NCBI RefSeq assembly: GCF_036059255.1
Contig: NZ_CP107947.1
Coordinates: forward strand, 2,356,001-2,420,000
DNA length: 64,000 nucleotides
Direction: 5' to 3'
Origin: Micromonospora sp. NBC_00389
GTDB lineage: Bacteria > Actinomycetota > Actinomycetes > Mycobacteriales > Micromonosporaceae
The stretch's first letter is position 1. Each line of letters opens with the position of its first letter. This document shows positions 10,709 through 18,946 of this stretch, one piece after another. A model generated the notes under the pieces. That model saw nothing but the letters and a program-made list of their open reading frames with translations. It was not told the origin of the DNA and ran no database searches. Both the position numbers and the translations under genes were made by a program.

Positions 10709-11668
10709 GTGACCCTTCCCGCTGGCTGGACCACGCGCCGGCCCACCCTCGACGACGTTCCGGCGATCCTCGCGGTGGTGCACGCCGCCGACACCTTCGC
10801 CATCGGCCATCCCGACTTCGACGCCGAGGACGTCGCCGAGTCGCTGGGCGCCCCCTTCTTCGACCCCGCGCGGGACTCCTGGCTGGCGGTGGACCCGGAC
10901 GACGCCGTGGTCGCCTGGGCGACCCTGGACAACCCGACCGGGGTCGGCCGGGAGTTCGTGGAGGTCTACGTCGACCCGGAGCGGGCCGCCGCGGTGCGGG
11001 CTCCGCTGCTGGCCCGGCAACTGGACCGGGTCGCCGAGCGGGCGGCCGAGCGGGGGCTGCCCGCGCTCACCGTCCGGTGCGCGGTCTTCGAGCCGGAACG
11101 CGACTGGGAACGGGACCTGCGCACGGCCGGGTTCACCCTGGCCAAGCGGTACGTCCGGATGAGCCGTCCGCTGGCCGACCTGCCCGCCGAGCCGCCCCCG
11201 CCGCCCGGCGTGACGGTCCGCCCGGTCCGCCCGGACGACGAGGCCGACCTGCGGGAGTTCCACCGGATCCACGACATCGCCTTCGGCGACACCCCGGACC
11301 ACGAGCCGCTGTCGTACGAGCGGTGGCGGGCCCGGATCGGTGACGTGACCGCCTGGGACGAGTGGTTCGTCGCCGAGGTGGACGGGGTACCAGCCGGTGC
11401 GTTGCAGTCCTCGGACCAGGCGCTCGACCAGCAGGAGGGCTTCGTGCGGAGCCTGTCGGTGCTGCCCGCGTACCGCCGGCGGGGGGTGGGCGCCGCGCTG
11501 CTGCGCCGTGCCTTCGCCCGCTACGCCGAGAAGGGCCGGCAGTCGGCCGGCCTCGGGGTGGACCTCACCACCCCGACCGCGCCGCTGTCGCTCTACCGGT
11601 CGGTGGGCCTGCGGCAGACGCGGTGGACCGACATGTTCGAGGTGCTCGTCCCGGCGGCCGGTGTGTGA
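10709..11668 (+). CDS. GNAT N-acetyltransferase with two tandem GNAT domains
   Basis: Cytosolic acetyl-CoA-dependent acetyltransferase of 319 residues. The first GNAT-like half (about 1-155) lacks a clear pyrophosphate-binding loop and may be structural. The second half (about 165-319) has the acetyl-CoA loop RRRGVGAALL (Q/R-x-x-G-x-G/A) after VRSLSVLPAY and is probably the catalytic one. The GTG start sits 8 bases after CAGGAT (10695-10700), a possible -10 box. It is monocistronic, ending before a convergent gene. The acceptor substrate is unknown; such twin-GNAT proteins include mycothiol-synthase-like enzymes, but that is only a family resemblance. Confidence 0.85.
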   Translation: MTLPAGWTTRRPTLDDVPAILAVVHAADTFAIGHPDFDAEDVAESLGAPFFDPARDSWLAVDPDDAVVAWATLDNPTGVGREFVEVYVDPERAAAVRAPLLARQLDRVAERAAERGLPALTVRCAVFEPERDWERDLRTAGFTLAKRYVRMSRPLADLPAEPPPPPGVTVRPVRPDDEADLREFHRIHDIAFGDTPDHEPLSYERWRARIGDVTAWDEWFVAEVDGVPAGALQSSDQALDQQEGFVRSLSVLPAYRRRGVGAALLRRAFARYAEKGRQSAGLGVDLTTPTAPLSLYRSVGLRQTRWTDMFEVLVPAAGV

Positions 11669-11740
11669 TTGACGACCCCGGCCGGGGCCGACGAACGGTC
11701 CGGCCGGCGTCGGGAGCAGACTGAGGGCGTGCGATACGCC

Positions 11741-12196
11741 CTACGCCGACGCGGTGCCGGTGGGGCGGGACCGCAGCTCGGTGACGTAGTCGTCCGGCGC
11801 GCCCGCCTTCTCGGCGGCGTTCGCGATCTCCGAGAGATACCACGACGTCGGCAGGCCGCCCTCGTATCCGTCGAAGACGTAGATCCACGCGGTCACGTCG
11901 CCGTCGAGGGTGGAGACCCGGACGTGCAGCTTGCGGTACGTGCCGGCGGCCACCCCCTCAAGCTCGTCGAGCTGGGCCGCGTCGTACGGGTGGATGTCGT
12001 AGATCGCCACGAAGACGCGGTCGCCGGGGGACTCGACCAGAGTGCTCACCGCGCCCTCCCAGCCGATCACGTCCGCCCCGGCGAAGGTCAGCCGCCACCC
12101 CTCCAGCCAGCCGGTGCCCACCATCGGCGAATGCGGGCAGTAGGCGCGCATCCGGGCGGGGTCGAGATTTGAGCCGTAGGCGGCGTGATGACGCAC
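11741..12196 (-). CDS. Gamma-glutamylcyclotransferase-like protein
   Basis: 151-residue GGCT/AIG2-fold enzyme expected to release 5-oxoproline from gamma-glutamyl amines. YGSNLDPARM near the N-terminus is the substrate-binding signature, and the Glu in LDELEGV (about residue 80) matches the catalytic acid. The GTG start at 12196 is leaderless: TATCGT (12209-12204, minus strand) lies 7 bases ahead. It diverges from the flavoprotein gene. Substrate choice is unclear. Confidence 0.85.
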   Translation of the reverse strand: MRHHAAYGSNLDPARMRAYCPHSPMVGTGWLEGWRLTFAGADVIGWEGAVSTLVESPGDRVFVAIYDIHPYDAAQLDELEGVAAGTYRKLHVRVSTLDGDVTAWIYVFDGYEGGLPTSWYLSEIANAAEKAGAPDDYVTELRSRPTGTASA

Positions 12197-12302
12197 GGCG
12201 ATGACGATAGCCCTGCCGACGGGTGGGGGAGAATACGACTGTGCGTGTCGGGTGCGCTCGGGAGAAGAAAGTCACTGTGAGCATCGACGAAGGGCGAACG
12301 TT

Positions 12303-13706
12303 GTGAGCCGGATCGTGATCATCGGCGGGGGGCCGGCCGGGTACGAGGCGGCGCTGGTCGCCGCCCAGCTGGATGCCGATGTCACCGTGGTGGAGGCGGA
12401 CGGCGCGGGCGGGGCCTGCGTGCTCTCCGACTGCGTACCGTCGAAGACCTTCATCGCCAGCTCGGGGGTGGTCACCGGTTACCGGGACACCGAGGAGTTC
12501 GGGGTGCACTCGGACGGCCTGGAGGCGGTCACCGTCGACGCGCGGGCGGTGCACGAGCGGGTCAAGCGACTCGCGCTGGCGCAGTCCGCCGACATCCACG
12601 CCAAGCTGCTCAAGGCGGGGGTCACCTTCGTGGCCGGCACCGCCCGGCTGGGCGAGGACGCTCTCGGGCACACCCACCGGGTCATCGTCACCCCGGCCGG
12701 CGGCGGCGAGGAGTACTCGATCGCCGCGTCCACCGTGCTGGTGGCCACCGGCTCGACGCCCCGCCAACTGCCCACCGCCGTACCGGACGGCGAGCGCATC
12801 CTGACCTGGCGTCAGGTGTACGACCTGCCGGAGTTGCCCGCGCACCTGATCGTGGTCGGCTCCGGCGTGACCGGCGCCGAGTTCGCCAGCGCGTACCTGG
12901 CGATGGGGGTCGAGGTCACCCTGGTCTCCAGCCGGGACCGGGTGATGCCGCACGAGGACGCCGACGCTGCCGCTGCCATCGAGCGGGTGTTCCGCAACCG
13001 GGGCATGAACATCCTCAACAACTCCCGGGCCGACGCGGTCCGGCGTACCGCGGACGGCGTCGAGGTGGAGCTCTCCGACGGCCGCAAGGTCTTCGGCTCC
13101 CACGCGCTGATCGCGGTCGGTTCGATCCCGAACACCGCCGACCTGGGCCTCGCCGAGTACGGCGTGCAGCTGGGCCGGGGTGGCTACGTCACGGTCGACC
13201 GGGTGTCCCGCACCAACGTGCCCGGCATCTACGCCGCCGGTGACTGCACCGGCGTGCTGCTGCTGGCCAGCGTCGCCGCCATGCAGGGCCGGATCGCGAT
13301 GTGGCACGCGCTCGGCGAGGCGGTCCGCCCGCTGCGGCTGCGCACCGTCGCGGCGAACGTCTTCACCGACCCGGAGCTGGCCACGGTGGGCGTCTCCCAG
13401 GACGAGGTGGACTCCGGCAAGGTGCCGGCCCGGCAGGTGATGCTGCCGCTGTCCGGCAACGCCCGGGCCAAGATGGACGATCTTTCCGACGGCTTCGTGA
13501 AGCTGTTCTGCCGGCCGGCCAGCGGTCAGGTGGTCGGCGGTGTGGTGGTCGCCCCTAAGGCCAGCGAGCTGATCCTGCCGATCACCATGGCGGTGGAGAA
13601 CAACCTCACCGTCAACGAGCTGGCACAGACCATCACCATCTACCCGTCGCTGTCCGGCTCGATCACCGAGGCGGCCCGCCAGCTCATGCTCCACGAGCTG
13701 GAGTGA
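12303..13706 (+). CDS. lpdA: LpdA-type NAD(P)H-quinone oxidoreductase (flavoprotein disulfide reductase family)
   Basis: 467-residue FAD enzyme of the dihydrolipoamide dehydrogenase family. Visible parts are the FAD loop GGGPAGYEA at the N-terminus, the CVLSDCVPSK active-site helix, the NAD(P) loop GSGVTGAEF, and the second FAD motif GIYAAGDCTG. The C-terminal IYPSLSGS lacks the His of the His-Glu acid pair found in true lipoamide dehydrogenases. Overall it resembles Mycobacterium tuberculosis LpdA (Rv3303c), a quinone reductase that cannot use lipoyl substrates. Unlike that protein as I recall it, both cysteines of the C-x4-C pair are present here. GTG at 12303 was chosen because it directly precedes the FAD motif. 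Its tail overlaps the convergent DUF998 gene by 23 bp. Confidence 0.85.
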   Translation: MSRIVIIGGGPAGYEAALVAAQLDADVTVVEADGAGGACVLSDCVPSKTFIASSGVVTGYRDTEEFGVHSDGLEAVTVDARAVHERVKRLALAQSADIHAKLLKAGVTFVAGTARLGEDALGHTHRVIVTPAGGGEEYSIAASTVLVATGSTPRQLPTAVPDGERILTWRQVYDLPELPAHLIVVGSGVTGAEFASAYLAMGVEVTLVSSRDRVMPHEDADAAAAIERVFRNRGMNILNNSRADAVRRTADGVEVELSDGRKVFGSHALIAVGSIPNTADLGLAEYGVQLGRGGYVTVDRVSRTNVPGIYAAGDCTGVLLLASVAAMQGRIAMWHALGEAVRPLRLRTVAANVFTDPELATVGVSQDEVDSGKVPARQVMLPLSGNARAKMDDLSDGFVKLFCRPASGQVVGGVVVAPKASELILPITMAVENNLTVNELAQTITIYPSLSGSITEAARQLMLHELE

Positions 13707-14322
13707 CCCGCCACCGGGCGACCGGCGTCCGGGCCAGGGTCACCGCGACGGTGCCGAGCACTGCCACCTCGGTGAGGATGAGCAGGCGCTCGGCCAGGCC
13801 GATGAGCAGGCGCTCACCGGGGTAGGCGGACCAGATCATCGCCGTCGCCAGGGCCAGGCTGAGCAGGACGAGGGTGCGCAGCGTCCGGGCGGCGGGTGCC
13901 AGGTCGGGCCGGCGGGCGAGCAGCCAGCCGGCGGCCGGCAGCGCCAGGAAGGCGACCACCGAGGCGTACCGGTGCAGGTACGCGGCGGTGGTCATGGCGG
14001 TGCCCGGCTCGTTCGTCGGCACCACCGCGGCCAGCAGCAGCCCGGCCACCCACGCGCCGAGCAGCAGCTCGGTCGGTCGATCGGAGACCGGCTGGGGCGG
14101 TCCGGCGCGGCGCAGCCCGTACAGCAGCGCCACGGTGGCGAGCGCGAGCACCACCATCGCGATGTCGATGACGCCGCCCCGGTCGGAGACCGCGAAGTCG
14201 CTGATGGTCAGCGCCCACGGGTTGAGGTCGTCGTTGACTTCGAGGTGACCGATCACGGTGAGCAGCGCCGCCAGCGCGATTCCGCCGAGGGCGAGCAGGC
14301 CGGTGCTCCGGGTTCCAGGCAT
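13684..14322 (-). CDS. DUF998 family integral membrane protein
   Basis: 212 residues with about six hydrophobic segments. The first helix is followed by HLEVNDDLNPWALTISDFAV, a DUF998-like loop; later helices include YASVVAFLALPAAGWLLA. No enzymatic motif is visible and the function of the family is unknown. It lies 105 bp from the DedA gene on the same strand and may share its transcript. Confidence 0.8.
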   Translation of the reverse strand: MPGTRSTGLLALGGIALAALLTVIGHLEVNDDLNPWALTISDFAVSDRGGVIDIAMVVLALATVALLYGLRRAGPPQPVSDRPTELLLGAWVAGLLLAAVVPTNEPGTAMTTAAYLHRYASVVAFLALPAAGWLLARRPDLAPAARTLRTLVLLSLALATAMIWSAYPGERLLIGLAERLLILTEVAVLGTVAVTLARTPVARWRVTPARGA

Positions 14323-14427
14323 GCCTCAGCCTGTCGCCGCAGAGACCCGAGCCGGATCCGGGACGGCCACCGAAATCGTCCCGGGGGACCACCCCTAGAC
14401 GTACCCGGACAGCGACCGGTGCGACCC

Positions 14428-15057
14428 TCAGTCGATGGGGATGTCGGCTGCGGCGGCGGCGCGGGCGTGCCGGGCGCTGACCAGGGTCATCGCCCAGCCG
14501 GCCGCGGCGAAGCCGGCCGCCGCGGCGGTGGCGATGATGGCCAGCCGCCACGCCGACTCGGTCAGCGCGGTGCCGCCCAGGTGCCCGACCAGTGCGCCGT
14601 AGGTGGCCCAGCCCAGTGCGGCGACCGCCTCGTAGAGCAGGAACAGCCGGTACGGGTAGCGGCTGCGGCCGGCCGAGAAGCAGGCCGCCATCCGACCGCC
14701 AGGCACGAACCGGCACAGCAGGATGACCACCGGCCCAGGCTGGCGCAGCCCTTGGGTGACCCGGCTGGCCATTCGGCGGGCACGGCTCGGCTCGGTGTGC
14801 CGGGGCGCCCGCCGGTCCGGTGCACTCCGACCGAGCAGGTAGCAGGCCAGGTCGCCAGCGAACACACCGAGCGCGCCGACGGCGATGGTGACCGGCAGGT
14901 TGAGCCCGCCGTAGACGGTGAGCGCGCCGCTGGTGATCATGATGATCTGGGTGGGGATCACCGGGACGAAGGCGTCCGCGATCAGCAGGCTAAGCAGCAC
15001 GAGGTACGCCCACGTCGGCGATGCGACGTCAGTCAGTAGTTCGGGCACGCCTGCCAC
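14428..15057 (-). CDS. DedA family membrane protein
   Basis: 209-residue SNARE-associated/DedA protein. The family acts at the cytoplasmic membrane and members are implicated in flipping or recycling lipid carriers and in membrane homeostasis. Features are the N-terminal re-entrant region (FVPVIPTQIIMITSGAL), the cytoplasmic RFVPGGRMAACFSAG motif with its conserved Arg and Pro-Gly, and C-terminal helices. GTG starts exist at 15057 and 15048; the longer one is used. The specific lipid is not predictable. Confidence 0.87.
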   Translation of the reverse strand: MAGVPELLTDVASPTWAYLVLLSLLIADAFVPVIPTQIIMITSGALTVYGGLNLPVTIAVGALGVFAGDLACYLLGRSAPDRRAPRHTEPSRARRMASRVTQGLRQPGPVVILLCRFVPGGRMAACFSAGRSRYPYRLFLLYEAVAALGWATYGALVGHLGGTALTESAWRLAIIATAAAAGFAAAGWAMTLVSARHARAAAAADIPID

Positions 15058-15406
15058 CTCGCCGGATGCGGCCGATTGAGTGTCCTGAGCCTGACGGCGT
15101 GTCCGGCGTCACCGTGGACAGCCCCGTCCCGTCGTGACCGTCGACACTGCCGGGCCACCCCTGTACAACGAGGCGAACGGTCCTCGGGTGACGGCTCGAC
15201 GACCGTCCCACCGGGCCCGCGTGGGGTCGGCGGATCGGCGTCCGTCGGCGTACCGTTGTGCGCGCGGCCCCGTCCGTCGGGTCCCCCGTTCCTGACGATT
15301 CGGGCCGCCCAGGGCCGCCGGCGGGTCCCGCGCCGGCGGCCCGCCCCTTCCTCCGGCACCACAAATCCGGGTGCGTCCGCGTCCGCCCGGCGGGTACCGT
15401 CGCCGC
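15058..15406. other. Gene-free divergent region, DedA gene / Thr leader
   Basis: About 350 bp of very GC-rich DNA with no credible gene. The only element I can support is TACCGT (15395-15400), placed 6 bases before the leader-peptide ATG and thus a candidate -10 box for a leaderless leader transcript. No clear -35 was found at the right spacing, and no promoter for the DedA gene stands out. Confidence 0.4.
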
Positions 15407-15463
15407 ATGCGCAGCGCGGTAGTGGTGACCACGACGCCGGGTGTCCCCGGCGTGCCGCTCTGA
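15407..15463 (+). CDS. Threonine-rich leader peptide (18 aa) for the short ThrRS
   Basis: Reading from the ATG gives MRSAVVVTTTPGVPGVPL and then TGA. Codons 8-10 are three consecutive threonine codons (ACC ACG ACG, 15428-15436). The peptide ends 103 bp before the ATG of a threonyl-tRNA synthetase, the arrangement seen for amino-acid leader peptides in ribosome-mediated attenuation. A TACCGT box 6 bases upstream suggests that translation begins at the first base of the mRNA. The coding sense is deduced from position and composition alone; the peptide itself is unlikely to have another function. Confidence 0.72.
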   Translation: MRSAVVVTTTPGVPGVPL

Positions 15464-15510
15464 CGTAACCACCGTCGACCAGGCCCCGGGGCGATCCGCC
15501 CCCGAGGGCC
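15434..15510 (+). promoter_or_regulatory. Candidate transcription attenuator controlling the short ThrRS
   Basis: Two hairpins and an alternative pairing can be drawn. Hairpin 1 is ACGCCGGG (15434-15441) with CCCGGCGT (15446-15453), perfect over 8 bp and beginning exactly at the third Thr codon. Hairpin 2 is GGCCC-C-GGGGCG (15482-15493) with CGCCCC-CGA-GGGCC (15497-15510), 11 paired bases and a 3-base loop. CCCCGG (15445-15450) can instead pair with CCGGGG (15486-15491), which would break hairpin 2. A ribosome stalled at uncharged-tRNA-starved Thr codons would block hairpin 1 and favour that alternative. Hairpin 2 has no U-tract, as is common for actinomycete terminators. Confidence 0.65.
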
Positions 15511-15566
15511 GCGCGGCGTTCGGAGTCCAGGTCGCCTCCGGGTCGTACCCGATCCAGGAGCGCGAC

Positions 15567-16784
15567 ATGATTGACCACCGCAGGCTCGGCCGGGAGCTGG
15601 ACCTGTTCGTCTCCGACCCGCTGGCCGGCGCAGGCCTGCCGATCTGGCTGCCGGCCGGCGCCGCCGCCCGGCACGCCGTCGAGGAGTACGTCCGGGAGTT
15701 GGAGCGCCGCTCCGGCCACCAGCACGTCTACTCGCCGCCGCTGGGCAAGCGGGAGCTCTTCGAACTCTCCGGGCACTTCGGCTACTTCGCCGACGACATG
15801 TTCCCGCCGATGCGGCTGAGCGCCGACGACGAGTTCGTGCTCCGGCCGGCACTCTGCCCACACCATGCGCTGGTCTTCCGGGCCCGGGGCCGCTCCTATC
15901 GGGAGCTGCCGCTGCGGATCGCGGAGCTGGGCGGGATGTACCGCTCGGAGCGCTCCGGGGTGCTCGGCGGGCTGTCCCGGGTACGTGCCATCTCGCTCAA
16001 CGACGCGCACACCTTCTGCGCTCCGGACCAGGTGGGCGAGGAGGTCGTGGAGATCCTGGGGCTGATCCGCGCCGCGCTCGCCGCGCTCGGCGTCCGCCCG
16101 GCCGGCTTCCGGCTGTCGCTGCGCGGGCCGGGCGAGAAGTACGTCGGCGACGACGCGCAGTGGGCCCGCGCCGAGGAGTTGCTCCGGGGTGCGCTGGCAG
16201 GGGTGGACTACGTCGAGGCGCCGGGGGAGGCCGCCTTCTACGGCCCGAAGATCGACATACAGATCGTGGACGCGGCCGGCCGGGAGTCGACCATCTCCAC
16301 CATCCAGCTGGACTTCGACAAGCCGGAGCGGTTCGACCTGTCGTACACCGATCGGGACGGCAGCCGGCGGCGGCCGGTGATGGTGCACCGCAGCCTGGTC
16401 GGCAGCATGGAGCGGCTGTTCGCGTACCTCATCGAGGTGCACGAGGGCGCCTTCCCGGCCTGGTACGCGCCGGTCCAGCTGATGCTGTTGCCGGTGGATG
16501 ACGGGCAGGTCGACGCGGTGACCGAGCTGGCCCGGCGGGCCGTCGACGCCGGGCTGCGGGTCGAGGTCGACGCCGCCGGCTCGCTGGGCGCCCGGATCCG
16601 GGACGCGGCCCGCCGCCGCGTCCCGTACCTCGGGGTGCTCGGCTCCCGCGAGGCGGCCGACGGGCACCTCGCGCTGCGCCTGCGCGGCGGCCGCGCCCTG
16701 GACCCGATGCCCGCCGCCGCCGCGCTCGCCCTGATCAGCCGACAGGTCGCCAGCCGCGCGGCCGACCTGCTGCCGCCGGACTGA
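15567..16784 (+). CDS. Short threonyl-tRNA synthetase (catalytic and anticodon domains only)
   Basis: Class II aminoacyl-tRNA synthetase of 405 residues. The catalytic core shows the zinc ligands Cys (RPALCPHH), His (NDAHTFC) and His (VMVHRSLVGS), motif 2 (GGMYRSERSGVLGG) and motif 3 (SMERLFAYLIE); an anticodon-binding domain follows (LMLLPVDDGQVDAV, then RRRVPYLGVLGSREA). Normal bacterial ThrRS has over 630 residues because of N-terminal TGS and editing domains, both missing here. It is probably a second, non-editing ThrRS expressed under threonine shortage, consistent with the upstream leader. AGGAG at 15556-15560 sets the ATG at 15567. A role in antibiotic self-resistance is possible, but nothing nearby shows it. 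Confidence 0.88.
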   Translation: MIDHRRLGRELDLFVSDPLAGAGLPIWLPAGAAARHAVEEYVRELERRSGHQHVYSPPLGKRELFELSGHFGYFADDMFPPMRLSADDEFVLRPALCPHHALVFRARGRSYRELPLRIAELGGMYRSERSGVLGGLSRVRAISLNDAHTFCAPDQVGEEVVEILGLIRAALAALGVRPAGFRLSLRGPGEKYVGDDAQWARAEELLRGALAGVDYVEAPGEAAFYGPKIDIQIVDAAGRESTISTIQLDFDKPERFDLSYTDRDGSRRRPVMVHRSLVGSMERLFAYLIEVHEGAFPAWYAPVQLMLLPVDDGQVDAVTELARRAVDAGLRVEVDAAGSLGARIRDAARRRVPYLGVLGSREAADGHLALRLRGGRALDPMPAAAALALISRQVASRAADLLPPD

Positions 16785-16800
16785 CCCACCCGCCGATCCG

Positions 16801-16844
16801 GGGCGGATCGTCGTCGACCGAACAGTGCGCACGGCGATCCGCCC
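16801..16844. terminator. Bidirectional terminator-like hairpin
   Basis: GGGCGGATCG (16801-16810) and CGATCCGCCC (16835-16844) form a perfect 10-bp inverted repeat with a 24-base loop between the convergent ThrRS and ABC transporter genes. The right arm touches the stop codon of the transporter gene. Confidence 0.55.
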
Positions 16845-18946
16845 TAGACCGACGCGGGCTGGGCGTTGGCGGGCGCGGCAGGGGCGGCGGAGTCGTCGTC
16901 CACGGCGGCGCCGGTGAACTGGGAGCGGTAGAGCCGGTGGTACGCGCCCTGAGCGACGAGCAACTGCTCGTGGGTGCCCTGCTCGACGATGCGACCGTTC
17001 TCCATCATGAGGATCAGGTCGGCGTCCCGGATGGTGGAGAGCCGGTGCGCGATGACGAAGCTGGTCCGATCCGAGCGCAGCGCCGCCATCGCCCGCTGGA
17101 GCAGCACCTCGGTGCGGGTGTCCACCGAGCTGGTCGCCTCGTCCAGGATCAGCAGGGACGGCTCGGCGAGGAACGCCCGGGCGATGGTGATGAGCTGCTT
17201 CTCGCCGGCGCTGACGTTGCTGCCCTCCTCGTCGATCACCGTGTCGTAGCCGTCCGGCAGGCTGTGCACGAACCGGTCGACGAAGGTGGCCCGGGCTGCG
17301 GCGAGGATCTCCTCCTCGGTCGCGTCCGGCCGGCCGTAGGCGATGTTGTCCCGGATGGTGCCGCCGAAGAGCCAGGTGTCCTGGAGCACCATGCCGATCC
17401 GACCGCGCAGGTCGTCGCGGCGCATGGTGGTGATGTCCACCCCGTCCAGGGTGATCCGCCCGGCCTCCAGCTCGTAGAACCGCATGACCAGGTTGACCAG
17501 GGTGGTCTTGCCGGCGCCGGTCGGGCCGACGATGGCAACCGTGTGCCCCGGCTCGGCGACCAGTGACAGGTCGTCGATCAGCGGCTTGTCCGGCTCGTAG
17601 CGGAACGAGACGTGCTCGAACTCGACCCGGCCGTGCGGGTCGAGAACCCGGGCCGGTTCGACCGGGTCGGGGCTCTGCTCCTCGGCGTCGAGGACTGCGA
17701 AGACCCGCTCGGCCGAGGCCACCCCGGACTGGAGCAGGTTGGCCATCGAGGCGAGCTGGGTGAGGGGTTGGGTGAACTGGCGGGAGTACTGGATGAACGC
17801 CTGCACGTCGCCAAGGCTCATCGTCCCGGACGCCACCCGCAGCCCGCCGACCACGGCGATCGCCACGTAGCTGAGGTTCCCGATGAACATCATCGACGGC
17901 ATGATGATCCCGGAGATGAACTGCGCGCCGAAGCTGGCCCGGAACAGCTCCTCGTTCTTCGCGGCGAACGCGGCCTCCACCTCGCGCTGCCGGCCGAAGA
18001 CCTTCACCAGCTCGTGACCGGTGTACGCCTCCTCGATCTGGCCGTTCAGCTCGCCGGTGTGCTTCCACTGCGCGATGAACTGCTGCTGCGAGCGCTTGGC
18101 GATGCGCTGGGTGACCAGCACCGACAACGGCACCGCGACCAGGGCCACGAGGGCCAGCAGCGGCGAGATCCAGAACATCACGCCCAGCACGCCGATCACG
18201 GTCAGCAGCGAGGTGAGCAGCTGGCTGAGGGTCTGCTGGAGACTGGTCGAGATGTTGTCGATGTCGTTGGTGACCCGGCTGAGCAGCTCACCGCGGGGCT
18301 GCCGGTCGAAGTAGGGCAGCGGCAGCCGGTTGAGCTTCTCCTCCACCTCCGCCCGCAGCCGCAGCACGGTGCGCTGGACCACCCCGTTGAGCAGCCAGCC
18401 CTGCCACCACGACAACACACTCGCGGCCAGGTAGAGCCCGAGCGCCAACAAAAGCACCCGGCTCAGGGCGCTGAAGTCGATGCCCGCCCCGGGCACGATG
18501 TCCATCCGGGCCAGCATGTCGGCGAAGCTCTCGTTGCCGCTGGCCCGGGCCGCCGCGACGGCCTGCTCGGTGGTCGTCCCCGCCTCCAACTGCCGGCCGA
18601 TCACCCCGTTGAAGATCAGGTCGGTGGCGTGGCCGAGGATCTTCGGCCCGGCGACACTGAAGCCGACGCTCACCACGGCCAGCGTGATGATCGCGGTCAG
18701 GTGCAGCCGGTGTGGGCGCAGCCGGCCGAGCAGCCGCCGGGCGGACGGCCCGAAGTTCATCGACTTCTCGGCGGGCATCCCGGCGCCCGCCCACGGCGGC
18801 CCGCCGCCCTGGCGGCCCGGAGGCAGCCGCTTCGGCGTCGCCGCGTCGCCGCCGGGCTGTTGCGCGTCGCCCTCCGGCGTCCGCGCGTCGCCGGCCGGCT
18901 TCTGCGTGGGTACGGCCGCGGTCCGCGACTCGTCGGGCTCGCTCAT
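16844..18946 (-). CDS. ABC exporter half-transporter B (fused membrane and ATPase domains)
   Basis: 700-residue half-transporter. A long, hydrophilic, Pro/Gly-rich N-terminal tail (about 70 residues) precedes six membrane helices, then the ATPase domain with Walker [10 protein letters not shown], Walker [11 protein letters not shown] with the catalytic Glu, and the H-loop AHRLS. Its signature is degenerate (NVSAGEKQ instead of LSGGQ). The partner encoded upstream has the opposite arrangement, so the pair should form a heterodimer with one active and one degenerate ATP site, as in many multidrug exporters. It overlaps the partner by 4 bp (ATGA) and is expected to be translationally coupled. 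The substrate is unknown. Confidence 0.9.
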   Translation of the reverse strand: MSEPDESRTAAVPTQKPAGDARTPEGDAQQPGGDAATPKRLPPGRQGGGPPWAGAGMPAEKSMNFGPSARRLLGRLRPHRLHLTAIITLAVVSVGFSVAGPKILGHATDLIFNGVIGRQLEAGTTTEQAVAAARASGNESFADMLARMDIVPGAGIDFSALSRVLLLALGLYLAASVLSWWQGWLLNGVVQRTVLRLRAEVEEKLNRLPLPYFDRQPRGELLSRVTNDIDNISTSLQQTLSQLLTSLLTVIGVLGVMFWISPLLALVALVAVPLSVLVTQRIAKRSQQQFIAQWKHTGELNGQIEEAYTGHELVKVFGRQREVEAAFAAKNEELFRASFGAQFISGIIMPSMMFIGNLSYVAIAVVGGLRVASGTMSLGDVQAFIQYSRQFTQPLTQLASMANLLQSGVASAERVFAVLDAEEQSPDPVEPARVLDPHGRVEFEHVSFRYEPDKPLIDDLSLVAEPGHTVAIVGPTGAGKTTLVNLVMRFYELEAGRITLDGVDITTMRRDDLRGRIGMVLQDTWLFGGTIRDNIAYGRPDATEEEILAAARATFVDRFVHSLPDGYDTVIDEEGSNVSAGEKQLITIARAFLAEPSLLILDEATSSVDTRTEVLLQRAMAALRSDRTSFVIAHRLSTIRDADLILMMENGRIVEQGTHEQLLVAQGAYHRLYRSQFTGAAVDDDSAAPAAPANAQPASV

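Noticed and set aside
15395..15400. Classical -35 box for the Thr leader promoter
   Set aside because: No hexamer near TTGACA occurs 16-19 bp upstream of TACCGT, so only the -10 element is claimed.
15058..15566. T-box riboswitch for the ThrRS
   Set aside because: No T-box consensus or specifier stem was recognisable; the Thr leader peptide and hairpins explain the region better.
15033..18068. Very long open frame antisense to the ThrRS and exporter genes, and similar long frames elsewhere
   Set aside because: These are by-products of third-position GC bias; their translations are Arg/Gly/His-rich and lack any domain, while the opposite frames encode clear families.
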